From Chloroflexota bacterium (GTDB lineage Bacteria; Chloroflexota; Anaerolineae; Anaerolineales; Villigracilaceae): DNA of 64,000 nt. Shown here piece after piece: positions 34,368-43,540 of the stretch; within the stretch, counting starts at the first letter, position 1, and each line of letters starts with the position of its first letter. The stretch is taken from NCBI GenBank assembly GCA_016234555.1, contig JACRBJ010000032.1, positions 62,001-126,000 on the forward strand, written 5' to 3'. A program made the position numbers and the translations under genes. The notes under the pieces were generated by a model. That model searched no databases. It saw only the letters and a list, made by a program, of their open reading frames with translations, and had not been told where the DNA came from.

Positions 34368-37300
34368 ATGATCTATAAGGTGAAGAGACAAATATGGGGA
34401 TTGCTGGCTCTCCTTGCCATCTGTCTGCCTGGCATGGCGATATCCTGCACCAAAGCCCCTTTGTCAAGGCTTGAGTCGCCCGTTTCCAGCATACATGTGG
34501 TGATGGATAACAATTATCCACCTTACATTTTTCTGGATGAAAGCGGAAATCCTCAGGGAATTCTGGTCGACCAGTGGGCGCTGTGGGAAAAATACACTGG
34601 GGTAAAAGTCGAACTCTCCGCCATCCCCTGGGAGGATGCACTGGAGGGCATGAAGGCTGGAAAATACGATGTGATCGACACGATCTTTTACACCGACGAG
34701 CGCGCCCAAATCTATGACTTCACCGAGGCCTATGCCCGCATCGATGTCCCCATCTTTTTTCACAGCAATATTTCGGGGATTTCGGATGCCAACGATTTGA
34801 TGGGCTTTCGTGTTGCAGTCAAACAGGGAGATGCCGATGCCGAATTCCTCAAAGAGGCGGGTGTCAGGGATCTTATTTATTACGACAGTTATGAAGAGAT
34901 CATCCAGGCGGTTGAACGAAGGGAGGAAACCATCTTTTTCATCGACCAGCCACCGGGACTGTATTACCTCTACAAGTATGGTTTGCAAGACCAGTTCAAT
35001 CATTCGGCACCCCTCTTCAGCGGGGAGTTTCACCGCGCTGTCAAAAAGGGAAACGCTGTGCTATTGTCGCTGGTGGACGAGGGGTTTGCAGCCATCAGCG
35101 AATCCGAATATCAGACAATCAACGACCGCTGGTTCGGCATCCAGCAAGGCAGCAAGTGGGAGGAATTTCTTCCTTACCTGCAGGCTGGGACTAGTCTTGC
35201 TTTTTTGATTATCCTCGCCCTCGTTGTCTTCACTCGCACTTTGCAAAGTCAGGTAAATCAGCGTACTCGTGAGTTGAACCAGGCGCTCGCCGAACTGAGA
35301 CAAAGCGAGCGCAAATACCGTGAGATATTCAACGCCACCAATGAAGCCATTTTTGTCCATACTGCCGCGGACGGAAAACTGTTACACGTCAACGAAACCA
35401 TGTTGCAGATGTATGGCTACGATACCGAAGAGGAGGTTTTATCCGTAGACCTTGGCGACCTTGTCTTGAACGCCCCGCCCTATGCCCCGGTGGATGTCCA
35501 GGAAAAGCTTCAAAAAACTTTGGCGGAGGGTCCGCAGGTTTTCGAGTGGCGCGCCAAGAGAAAGGATGGGAGCGCCTTTTGGGTGGAGGTTTCCCTGCGA
35601 AGCTCGCAAATTGGCGGAGAGGGGCATATTCTGGCTGTCGTGCGTGACATCTCCAAACGCAAGCGGGCGGAAGAGGCACTGCGCGAAAGCGAGGAACTTC
35701 TCCGGGAGGCATTGGTAACGGCGAACATGGGGAGTTATGTGTTGGACATCGCAACGGGCATTTGGAAAAGCTCAGCCATGCTCGACAGGATATTCGGCAT
35801 AGACGACTCCTATATCCGCTCCGTGGAAGGATGGAGCAATATCATTCACCCGGAACATCGCCAGGAAATGAGCGACTATTTCCTGCACGAGGTCGTGGAG
35901 AGGCATGTGCGCTTCGACAGGGAATACAAAATCGTCCGTCACAACGACGGGGTCGAACGCTGGGTGCATGGGTTGGGCAGTTTGGAGATCGATTCGCAAA
36001 ACAGGCCCGTGAAAATGAGCGGCGTCATTCAAGACGTCACCGAGCACAGGCAGGCGGAACAATTACTGCGGGACCGCGAGAGGCGATACCGCACACTGGT
36101 CGAGCAGATTCCCGCCGTCGTTTATATTGATGAAGTCGGCAATGGTTTTCGTTCCATATACGTCAGCCCGCAGATCGAGAATATCCTTGGTTTCACACCG
36201 GAAGAATGGCTGCAAAAAGCCCCTGCCATCTGGTACAGCCTGATTGTTGATGAGGATCGTGAGTGGGTCGATGCCAGATACCGGCTCTGTGCGGAAAAAG
36301 GCGAACCATTCGAGGCAGAGTATCGAATCAAAACCGCGGATGGCAGGATTCTCTGGCTTCACGACCAAGCAATCGTGCTGCGGGACGAAAATGGAAGCCC
36401 TCAGTTGATTCACGGCGTCATGCAAGACATCACCGCGCACAAACAGGCGGAATTCGAAATGCGCCAGCGCGTGATGGAACTCGAAACCCTCTACGAGAGC
36501 GGGTTGGTGATCAGCCAGATTCTCGACCCGTCGGAGATCGCGAAGAAGGTCATTGAGCTGCTCGAACAAAAGCTAGGCTGGCATCACACAACAGTCCGCT
36601 TGTACAACCCGCAGGATGAAAGTCTTCAATTACTGGCTTTCAACCAACCCGGGTTGAAGAGTGAAGCAGAGCGGCAGGAAGTGGGGGAACGGTTCAACAC
36701 CCTGGTCGCCTCCGCTGCGCAGGGGATGAGCGGCTGGGCTGTTCGCAGCAAACAAGTGATCCATTCAAGCGACCTGCAGCACGATCCACATTATGTGGAC
36801 ACTTATCCCGGTTTGCAATCCGGGCTTTATGTGCCGATGAAAATGGGAGAGCGGGTTATCGGTGTGATCAGCATCGAAAGCGAGCAGCCCGACGCCTTTA
36901 GTGCAGCAGACGAACGCCTGGCTGCCACACTGGCAAACCAGGCGGCGAGCGCATTGGAAAATGCCCGTCTATTCAAATCCGAACAGAAGCAACGGCAGGT
37001 GTCCGATGCGCTGCGCGATGCATTGAGCGCCGGCGCATCCATGAGTTCAAGCCTCGATTTCGAATCCATTCTCGATCGTTTATTGGATGCACTCGAACGT
37101 GTCATTCCCTTTGAAGGCGGTTGTATCATGCTTGTCAGGGCGGAAAGCGGCAGGATCGATATCGCCAAAATGCGCGGATATAAAATGTTGGACGAAGCGT
37201 CCCTGCGGAACTTGTCAAAATTTGGTTTCGAAATATCCACGGTGGAAAACCTGCACTGGATGCTCGAACACCGTCAACCGATGGTCATTTCAGATGTGAG

Positions 37301-39101
37301 AGAATATGATGGATGGGTCCATATCCCGGAGTCGAATTTCATCTATTCCTGGATGGGCGCACCGATCATCGTCAATGACGAGGTCATTGCCTTGTTCTCG
37401 CTGGACAGCACCCAACCCAACTTCTTCACCGATGAGCATGTCGAACTGATGCGCGCCTTCACCGGGCAGGCTTCGCTGGCACTGCAAAATGCCCGTCTCT
37501 TCGAACAGACCGAACGGCGCTTCCGCGAGTTTGCCGCACTTTACGAAACCAGCAAAGCCATCTCCGCCGATATCGATCTCTCCAGCCTGCTGAATGCCAT
37601 TGTGGAGCATGCCCGCGGGCTTTTGGACACCGCATCCAGCGGCATCTATCTTTATGACACGGAAAAAGATGAACTGGTACTGACCGTGGATACGGCTACC
37701 GACGTCAACATTGGCACACGCCTCAAAATAGGAGAAGGTGCGGGTGGAGTCGTGGCAAAAACCCGCCAACCCTTGCGGCTCGACGACTATTCCACCTGGG
37801 AGGGACGTTCCCCGTACTACGAGGGAAGAAAGCTCCGTGCCATATTGGAAGTGCCAATGCTTTACAGCGGTGAGCTGGTTGGTGTGTTGACTGCGGACGA
37901 AATCGATGACTCCAAACGGAAATTCAGCGAAGCCGACGAACACCTGCTCTCGCTCTTTGCGTCGCAAGCCGCTGGTGCAATTCACTCGGCGCGCCTGCGC
38001 GAACAAACCGCGCGACGGCTGGAGCAGTTGCAGGCGCTGTACACAATAGACCGCGCAATCTCATCCACCTTCGACCTGCGCCCCATCCTCAACACGGTCA
38101 TCGCCCAGACCATTGTCCAGTTGAACGTGGACGCCGTCGATGTACTTTTATATCATCCCTCCCTCCAAAAACTGGATTTCGTCGCGGGTCAGGGATTCCA
38201 TACCCAGACAATTGAAAAGACCAGCCTGAGGTTGGGGGAATGTTTTTCGGGGCAGGCGGCTCTCGAACGCCAAACCGTGTATGTGGCGGATTTATCAACG
38301 GATGAATCCAGGTTCACTCGCGCCAGTCTGCTGAGAGCCGAAAGTTTTCTGGAGCTTTACGCGGTGCCGCTGATTGCCAAAGGCGCGATCAAGGGTGTGA
38401 TCGAGGTTTTCAATCGCAGCGTGACATCCAGAAGCGCCGAATGGCTCGAATTTTTGGAGACCCTTGCCGGACAGGCTGCCATCACCATCGACCAGACCCA
38501 GCTCTTCGAGGATTTACAACGCGCCAACTTTGAGCTTGCCGTTGCCTATGACGCCACCATCGAAGGCTGGGCGCGGGCAATGGACCTGCGCGACCGCGAG
38601 ACGGAAAAGCATACCGAACGGGTGACGGAATTGACGATTTCCCTCGCCTGGGAGTTAGGCATAAAGGACAACGAGGTCCTTCACATCCGCCGCGGCGCCT
38701 TGTTGCACGATATTGGCAAGATCGGCGTCCCGGATAGAATCCTTCACAAGGAAGGAAAGCTCACAGAAGAGGAATGGGAGGTCATGCGCCAGCATCCGCA
38801 GTTTGCCCATGACATGCTTCATCCCATAAAATATCTGTGGCAGGCACTGGATATCCCATATTGTCACCACGAAAAATGGGACGGTACAGGCTACCCGCGT
38901 GGGTTGAAAGGCGAACAGATCCCGCTTGCAGCGCGCATTTTTGCGATTGTGGATGTGTGGGACGCGGTCACCAGCGACCGTCCCTATCGCAAGGCATGGA
39001 CCGAGCAGCAGGCACTGGCTTACATACGTGTACAAAGCGGGAAGCAATTCGATCCGATGGTCGTGGAGGCATTTCTGAAAATGCTGGGAGAGGAAGAGTA
39101 A
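34368..39101 (+). CDS. Giant HD-GYP cyclic di-GMP phosphodiesterase sensor (SBP-TM-PAS3-GAF4-HD-GYP)
   Basis: A 1577-residue membrane sensor. The start at 34368 follows AAGGAG; the frame from 34341 adds only leader. Approximate order: signal or anchor 1-30, extracellular SBP_bac_3 solute-binding domain 40-265 (NNYPPYIFLDESGNPQGI), TM 272-294, PAS 313-430, PAS 440-557, PAS 572-690, GAF 703-864, GAF 884-1044, GAF 1057-1210, GAF 1220-1380, HD-GYP 1393-1577. The HD-GYP part has LLHDIGKIGVPD, HHEKWDGTGYP and LKGEQIP, so it should hydrolyse cyclic di-GMP. The solute-binding domain resembles those of amino-acid uptake systems, so an external amino acid or small acid is a likely cue. It is co-directional with the upstream diguanylate cyclase. 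Confidence 0.93.
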   Translation: MIYKVKRQIWGLLALLAICLPGMAISCTKAPLSRLESPVSSIHVVMDNNYPPYIFLDESGNPQGILVDQWALWEKYTGVKVELSAIPWEDALEGMKAGKYDVIDTIFYTDERAQIYDFTEAYARIDVPIFFHSNISGISDANDLMGFRVAVKQGDADAEFLKEAGVRDLIYYDSYEEIIQAVERREETIFFIDQPPGLYYLYKYGLQDQFNHSAPLFSGEFHRAVKKGNAVLLSLVDEGFAAISESEYQTINDRWFGIQQGSKWEEFLPYLQAGTSLAFLIILALVVFTRTLQSQVNQRTRELNQALAELRQSERKYREIFNATNEAIFVHTAADGKLLHVNETMLQMYGYDTEEEVLSVDLGDLVLNAPPYAPVDVQEKLQKTLAEGPQVFEWRAKRKDGSAFWVEVSLRSSQIGGEGHILAVVRDISKRKRAEEALRESEELLREALVTANMGSYVLDIATGIWKSSAMLDRIFGIDDSYIRSVEGWSNIIHPEHRQEMSDYFLHEVVERHVRFDREYKIVRHNDGVERWVHGLGSLEIDSQNRPVKMSGVIQDVTEHRQAEQLLRDRERRYRTLVEQIPAVVYIDEVGNGFRSIYVSPQIENILGFTPEEWLQKAPAIWYSLIVDEDREWVDARYRLCAEKGEPFEAEYRIKTADGRILWLHDQAIVLRDENGSPQLIHGVMQDITAHKQAEFEMRQRVMELETLYESGLVISQILDPSEIAKKVIELLEQKLGWHHTTVRLYNPQDESLQLLAFNQPGLKSEAERQEVGERFNTLVASAAQGMSGWAVRSKQVIHSSDLQHDPHYVDTYPGLQSGLYVPMKMGERVIGVISIESEQPDAFSAADERLAATLANQAASALENARLFKSEQKQRQVSDALRDALSAGASMSSSLDFESILDRLLDALERVIPFEGGCIMLVRAESGRIDIAKMRGYKMLDEASLRNLSKFGFEISTVENLHWMLEHRQPMVISDVREYDGWVHIPESNFIYSWMGAPIIVNDEVIALFSLDSTQPNFFTDEHVELMRAFTGQASLALQNARLFEQTERRFREFAALYETSKAISADIDLSSLLNAIVEHARGLLDTASSGIYLYDTEKDELVLTVDTATDVNIGTRLKIGEGAGGVVAKTRQPLRLDDYSTWEGRSPYYEGRKLRAILEVPMLYSGELVGVLTADEIDDSKRKFSEADEHLLSLFASQAAGAIHSARLREQTARRLEQLQALYTIDRAISSTFDLRPILNTVIAQTIVQLNVDAVDVLLYHPSLQKLDFVAGQGFHTQTIEKTSLRLGECFSGQAALERQTVYVADLSTDESRFTRASLLRAESFLELYAVPLIAKGAIKGVIEVFNRSVTSRSAEWLEFLETLAGQAAITIDQTQLFEDLQRANFELAVAYDATIEGWARAMDLRDRETEKHTERVTELTISLAWELGIKDNEVLHIRRGALLHDIGKIGVPDRILHKEGKLTEEEWEVMRQHPQFAHDMLHPIKYLWQALDIPYCHHEKWDGTGYPRGLKGEQIPLAARIFAIVDVWDAVTSDRPYRKAWTEQQALAYIRVQSGKQFDPMVVEAFLKMLGEEE

Positions 39102-39121
39102 AATTCTTCGTAGGAGATTCC

Positions 39122-40138
39122 ATGACCACAAAACTGAAAAATTCCATCACCGATGTGCGCGGCATCGAAGTTGGTCACGCGCAGGATGAAGAAGCTCTCA
39201 CCGGCTGCACCGTCATCCTTTGCCGGAAGGGAGCCGTCGCCGGCGTGGATGTGCGCGGCGGCGCGCCCGGCACCCGCGAGACCGACCTGCTGAATCCGGT
39301 CAACCTCGTTGAGAAAGTCCACGCGATTGTTTTGGCTGGCGGCTCCGCATTCGGTTTGGATGCGGCTAGCGGCGTGATGCTTTACCTCGAAGAAAATAAA
39401 ATTGGATTCAACACCGGCGCGGCGAGAGTGCCAATCGTCCCTTCTGCGATTTTGTACGACCTGAATCTGGGTCGCGCGGACGTTCGACCTGATTCCGCGA
39501 TGGGAGCTTTGGCTGCCGCCTCGGCTGTTTCCACCCCGCCCGCCGAAGGGAATGTTGGAGCTGGCACGGGCGCGTCTGTCGGCAAGATGTTCGGCGCTGC
39601 GCTGGCGATGAAGTCCGGGCTGGGAACCGCCAGCATGGACATCGGCGGCGGCGTGACCGTCGGTGCGATTGTCGCGGTCAATGCCTTTGGCGATGTGATC
39701 GACCCCGGGACTGGTGAAATCGTCGCAGGGCTTCGCTCCGGGAAAGTTGGTCCGCTGCGGGTTGGGAAAAAGAGTCAATTTGCCGATACGCTCGCGATGA
39801 TGAAGTCCCCCGTTGGACGTGGAATCCTCGGCTTTGCGAGCCGCGCCAACACCGTGATCGGAGCCGTGGCGACAAATGCAAAGTTGACCAAAGCCCAGGC
39901 GACGAAAGTGGCGCAGATGGCGCAGGATGGCATCGCGCGGACCGTCCGTCCCGCCCACACCATGCTGGACGGCGACGTGATCTTTGCGCTGTCTACCGGC
40001 TCCAAAAAAGCGGATGTCTCCATCATCGGCGCGTTCGCAGCGGAAGTGATGGCGCAGGCAATCATCAGGGCGGTGAAGATGGCAAAGTCCGCTGGCGGGG
40101 TGCCGGGGCTGGGAGAAATCCCCGCTCATAAAGATTAA
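39122..40138 (+). CDS. P1-family peptidase (DmpA/L-aminopeptidase type)
   Basis: A 338-residue protein. It contains DVRGIEVGHAQ, GVDVRGGAPGTRETDLL and VLAGGSAFGLDAASG, all typical of the P1 (DmpA/BapA) autoprocessing peptidases, whose catalytic serine or threonine arises after self-cleavage. The segment GNVGAGTGASVGK is present where family members are processed. These enzymes release N-terminal D- or L-residues or beta-amino acids from small peptides. The start at 39122 follows TAGGAGATTC; the open frame to 38837 overlaps the sensor gene and is rejected. The gene starts 20 bases after the HD-GYP stop and ends in a short palindrome. Confidence 0.85.
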   Translation: MTTKLKNSITDVRGIEVGHAQDEEALTGCTVILCRKGAVAGVDVRGGAPGTRETDLLNPVNLVEKVHAIVLAGGSAFGLDAASGVMLYLEENKIGFNTGAARVPIVPSAILYDLNLGRADVRPDSAMGALAAASAVSTPPAEGNVGAGTGASVGKMFGAALAMKSGLGTASMDIGGGVTVGAIVAVNAFGDVIDPGTGEIVAGLRSGKVGPLRVGKKSQFADTLAMMKSPVGRGILGFASRANTVIGAVATNAKLTKAQATKVAQMAQDGIARTVRPAHTMLDGDVIFALSTGSKKADVSIIGAFAAEVMAQAIIRAVKMAKSAGGVPGLGEIPAHKD

Positions 40139-40154
40139 GCGGCTTAACTCGAAC

Positions 40155-40190
40155 GTGAAGCGGCTTAACTTTGAAATTAAGCCGCTTCAC
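40155..40190. other. Perfect 14-bp hairpin with nearby direct copies
   Basis: GTGAAGCGGCTTAA (40155-40168), an eight-base loop and TTAAGCCGCTTCAC (40177-40190). A further copy of the unit AAGCGGCTTAACT overlaps the stop of the P1 peptidase gene. There is no T-run, so termination is not certain. Confidence 0.6.
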
Positions 40191-40292
40191 GCGGGAGTTT
40201 GTTGGCTTAACCTCGAGTTTTCCTGGTTTAACTTTTCTAGCTGGCTTTTAGACATCGCGTTAGCTACGCCACTGCGACTACTTCTTCTCTCC

Positions 40293-40622
40293 CTATGAAT
40301 TCCCTTGACGTTTTTCATCCTCAATCAATTTTCGAATATTCCAATAATATCGAAAAGCGATCGACGCAATGAAGATTATGACACCCAGGATAATGAGCAA
40401 CCATGAGTGGACTAATACTCCCCATATTAAAAGTGCCCCGCCGATAAGCGTAACCAACAAAGAGGAATAAAAACGCATCCTTGCCCCGGGTGGTTGTTGG
40501 TGTTTTTGTCCAGTAATTAGGTCGCCCTTCCTTTTAGACCTGCGATCAAGAAGTCCGGCGACGGCAACCAATCCTGCAACGAGCATGACAAGAACAACAA
40601 TGCCAATAGTTGTGCTATTCAT
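40293..40622 (-). CDS. Small membrane protein, three segments, unknown
   Basis: A 109-residue protein starting MNSTTIGIVVLVMLVAGLVA. Segments lie at about residues 5-24, 52-70 and 72-90, with a basic loop between the first two (DRRSKRKGDL) and a charged C-terminal tail. GAGAGG is seen upstream of the ATG. I do not recognise the family. It lies beside an attC-like structure (40693-40857), so it may have arrived as a small mobile unit. Confidence 0.55.
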   Translation of the reverse strand: MNSTTIGIVVLVMLVAGLVAVAGLLDRRSKRKGDLITGQKHQQPPGARMRFYSSLLVTLIGGALLIWGVLVHSWLLIILGVIIFIASIAFRYYWNIRKLIEDEKRQGNS

Positions 40623-40692
40623 TTAAACCTCTCTTAATCCTTATTAGAAAAACTAGACTATTATCGATGGCTCTATCTTTTCTGTGAGAGCT

Positions 40693-40857
40693 GGCTAACA
40701 GCTTACGTTCGCGGACTTGCCCCGCGGGCTGTGGTACTGGGGCGGGCGTGGATGGCGCCTTGGCGCCACAGGGAAAACTCGAAGCCACGCGTACGCGAAA
40801 TGCTTGAAAATGCCGCACGCGAAGCGTCCCACACGTCCACTGCACGCTTTGTTAGGC
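40693..40857. other. attC-like imperfect inverted repeat
   Basis: The 365-base gap between two minus-strand genes holds a 165-base structure. Its ends are GGCTAAC (40693) and GTTAGGC (40851), like integron core sites (RYYYAAC and GTTRRRY); on the minus strand GCCTAAC is an exact match. Inside, GCGGACTTG on the left pairs imperfectly with CACGTCCACTGC on the right, with extra unpaired bases, as in attC sites. It is longer than most known attC sites and no integrase is visible. It could be another kind of palindromic element. Confidence 0.35.
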
Positions 40858-40987
40858 ACGATTTTTGGGTCTATGGTTATCTTCCTTGCTTACATCTATT
40901 ATCATTATATTGATTTAGCGAATAGGTCTGTCCATGTGGCGTAACACAGTAACATGTTGATAGATTAAGTGATGGTGGAAGTTGTAC

Positions 40988-43045
40988 TCAATGGACCTCA
41001 ACTTCCCATATTATGACTATGCCGTCTTGGGAAGATGAAGCAATTAAATCACCGTGCGGCGACCATGCCACACTCGAAACAACACCGGGATGCCCTTCGA
41101 AGCGATAAGTTTGTTTACCCGTACGCGCATCTAACATAACAAGCGAACTTTGAGCCGCCACCAGGAAATTTCCATTGGGAGACCAATCCAAACTAAACAG
41201 CATTATATCTGTATTTATCCTATATATTTCTTTGCCGGTTTTGGCGTCCCACAAAACCAAAGTTTTGTCATCACCCTCATAAAGTGTGCCATTATCCGAT
41301 ACCGACGCTACAGTGTTTCCGAGAGGCGACCATACCAAATTATATAATCCGGGTTGGGTGAGGATCTCTTCGCCGGTCTGAGGATTCCAAAGTGTAACCT
41401 GTTGCCTGCGAGTTGTATCAAGAAGCGGATAACTGGTCCCCAGCAAATCACCTTTTGGCGACCACGCTATATATCTGCTAAATCTATTTTTTTTCAAGTC
41501 AAGTAATTTTTCGCCAGTAGTGGCATCCCATATACTTCCTTGCCCGTCATAAGATGTCAAAGCCAATTTCTTCGCATCCGGCGACCAATCCACTTTAAAT
41601 GTTTCTTGAGTGGATGCCGATAATATTTGTATTTGCCCGCCTGTTTGTATATCCCAAACTACGACTCGGCGTCCTCCTGATGCGAGTTTTTCCCCATTTG
41701 GCGACCAATCTAAACTGGTTACCCATCCTTCAGGATCGTGAAATGACCGCAGTTTTTTGCCGCTTGAAGGGTCCCATATAATCACTTCCCCATCTTCAAA
41801 ACTGGAAGCCAGCATGTCCCCGCTAGGCGACCAAACCACATCCAATACCGCGCTGGCATGTTCGTCCAGAAACCGTAATTTCTCGCCAGTTTGAATATCC
41901 CATATCGTTAAGACATTGCTGCGAGTCAACGTCATCGGACCGCTCAAAGTGATCAGGTTTTTTCCGTCCGGTGACCAGCTCAAAACCAGCACAAGTCCAG
42001 ATTCTAACATTCGCAATTGTTTGCCAGTTTGCGCATCCCAAATAACAACCATCCTATCGGTAAGTGCAGCCACCAGATAATCATCATTAGGTGACCATGC
42101 CATGCTAAGCACACCAGTACCTTCCTTTATTCTTTCCATTAAGCGCTGTTTCCCTGTTTGAACATCCCAAATGCTCACATCCCCCCCGCTATCTGATAAA
42201 GCTAGTTGTGTTCCATCCGAAGACCATATCATCCCCCCTGTGCAGCGCGAATTACAAACTTTCACCGGAGAATACAGCATTTGATTTGTAGAAATATCCC
42301 ATACAGAGATTTCATTAAAATCCTTTACTAATGCCAAAATATCATTGCGCGGCGACCAAACGTAAGAACTTGATTGTTTGGAAAACACCTTCTCTCCCGT
42401 TTGGACATTCCAAAGCAACGTTTCTTGAGTATCCACATTAAATCCCGATGCCATCGGATTTCCATCTCGTGTCCAGCCAATGGAGAATATGCCTTCATGT
42501 GGCTTTTTGAACGTGTATAGTAGTTTGCCTGTTCTGGCATCCCAAACGGAAACGCCCATCTCTGATAATGTAGCCAATTGAGCGCTGTCCGATGACCATG
42601 CCACGCCACCTTGATATAACGGAGAAAGAGGAAGTTGAGGAACAATCTGATCCAAGGGGGATGCCCAAATCTCTTCAAGGGACTTGAAGTCATAAATGGA
42701 CACGGTGAACTGTCCCGTTACGGCGATTGTTTTTCCATCGGGCGATACTGCCGCCGCGTATGTAACTCCTTTTCCAAGGCGTTTTTTAATAGGAATAAGG
42801 GAGGTGTTATCAACCTGCAACGTAGGCGGTTCCTCGGTAACTGAAGCAGCCTGGGTTCGGATTGCCCCCATGATATTCTCCACAGCATTCAACGTAGTGG
42901 GCGTTTTCGTATTCGAAACAATGGGGGTAGGCGTGTTCGTTTCCGTAGGTGTAGGAACAGGCGTGATCCCTCCTTGACAGGAAGTAAGCAGGGTTAAGAT
43001 GGCAATTTTGAAAATAGTCAAATATTTTCTTGATGGCTTGTTCAT
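40988..43045 (-). CDS. Lipoprotein with about fourteen WD40 repeats
   Basis: A 685-residue protein. A lipoprotein signal (AILTLLTSC, Cys near residue 23) is followed by a Thr/Pro-rich linker and then tandem WD40-type units of the form WSPNGEKLASGG...VVWDIQTGGQI. About fourteen units suggest two seven-bladed propellers. The last units read VAWSPHGDLIASSSQDGIVI. It should be a surface-anchored scaffold for binding partners. CGGAGTAATTAA before the ATG gives a conventional start. The gene is richer in A and T than its neighbours. Its layout matches the genes at 11572, 13506 and 52560. It lies between an attC-like structure and an rlmI gene fragment. Confidence 0.85.
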   Translation of the reverse strand: MNKPSRKYLTIFKIAILTLLTSCQGGITPVPTPTETNTPTPIVSNTKTPTTLNAVENIMGAIRTQAASVTEEPPTLQVDNTSLIPIKKRLGKGVTYAAAVSPDGKTIAVTGQFTVSIYDFKSLEEIWASPLDQIVPQLPLSPLYQGGVAWSSDSAQLATLSEMGVSVWDARTGKLLYTFKKPHEGIFSIGWTRDGNPMASGFNVDTQETLLWNVQTGEKVFSKQSSSYVWSPRNDILALVKDFNEISVWDISTNQMLYSPVKVCNSRCTGGMIWSSDGTQLALSDSGGDVSIWDVQTGKQRLMERIKEGTGVLSMAWSPNDDYLVAALTDRMVVIWDAQTGKQLRMLESGLVLVLSWSPDGKNLITLSGPMTLTRSNVLTIWDIQTGEKLRFLDEHASAVLDVVWSPSGDMLASSFEDGEVIIWDPSSGKKLRSFHDPEGWVTSLDWSPNGEKLASGGRRVVVWDIQTGGQIQILSASTQETFKVDWSPDAKKLALTSYDGQGSIWDATTGEKLLDLKKNRFSRYIAWSPKGDLLGTSYPLLDTTRRQQVTLWNPQTGEEILTQPGLYNLVWSPLGNTVASVSDNGTLYEGDDKTLVLWDAKTGKEIYRINTDIMLFSLDWSPNGNFLVAAQSSLVMLDARTGKQTYRFEGHPGVVSSVAWSPHGDLIASSSQDGIVIIWEVEVH

Positions 43046-43287
43046 TTAATTACTCCGACCTTCTACTCATTCTTTTGATTCTGTTTGCGGCAAATTCGAA
43101 GTTTGATATCTTTTGGAAGAAGTACCTAACAAGGGGTTGGGTAGTGCCGAATCTAATTGCTTATGGACTGCATTTTCCCCTGCAAACTAATCCCCCCAAT
43201 TAATTTATGAATTAGATTGCAGGAACTTGTACCGCCTAATATAAATGAATACAATCCGTCGTTCTCTATAATCGTTATTATAGCAAA

Positions 43288-43379
43288 CCCTCACACCTTC
43301 ACGCAGACCAATCCCATCAAATACGCTCCCTCTGGAAAATGCAAAGCCGACCGGGTGATCGCTTCCCTGTGACAAATGC
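43288..43379 (-). pseudogene. Fragment copy of the rlmI 3' end
   Basis: This 92-base stretch matches 46775-46865, the last 29 codons and stop of the rlmI gene, at about 90 percent identity by eye with one single-base insertion that breaks the frame. Read on the minus strand it still shows HLSQGSDHPV. No other part of rlmI is present on either side. It is the only clear coding relic in the 495-base gap 43046-43540; the left part of the gap (43046-43287) is AT-rich and shows nothing else I recognise. Confidence 0.75.
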
Positions 43380-43392
43380 TTTTTACAGATAA

Positions 43393-43422
43393 TTGACTTG
43401 CTTAATATATTGGTCATATAAT
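43393..43422 (+). promoter_or_regulatory. Promoter of the PknB-like kinase gene
   Basis: TTGACT (43393-43398), an 18-base spacer and TATAAT (43417-43422). It leaves a leader of about 110 bases before the ATG at 43541. Confidence 0.6.
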
Positions 43423-43467
43423 GGACAGTGTGATGTGTGAGTGTGGACTGCAACGGCAACGTCTGTA

Positions 43468-43524
43468 GAATGTTTTCAAAAGAACATTCCGCATATGCAG
43501 GCTGACAGAAAGAAGCCAGCCTGC
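43468..43524 (+). promoter_or_regulatory. Two hairpins in the kinase mRNA leader
   Basis: GAATGTT/AACATTC (43468-43474 with 43483-43489) and GCAGGCTG/CAGCCTGC (43497-43504 with 43517-43524), both perfect. They lie between promoter and start codon, with no T-run after either. No Shine-Dalgarno is obvious before the ATG, so they may affect translation. Confidence 0.45.
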
Positions 43525-43540
43525 CAAAAAGCGTAAAACC

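Noticed and set aside
39020..40129. 369-codon open frame opposite the P1 peptidase gene
   Set aside because: Antisense; composition (His, Arg, Gly) is typical of shadows in GC-rich genes.
40140..40240. Repeated GCGGCTTAAC units as a CRISPR array
   Set aside because: Units are uneven, few and partly inverted, spacers are not regular and no cas gene is near.
43205..43459. 84-codon minus-strand open frame
   Set aside because: It contains the rlmI fragment in a broken frame; no start site or family. Treated as a pseudogene fragment.
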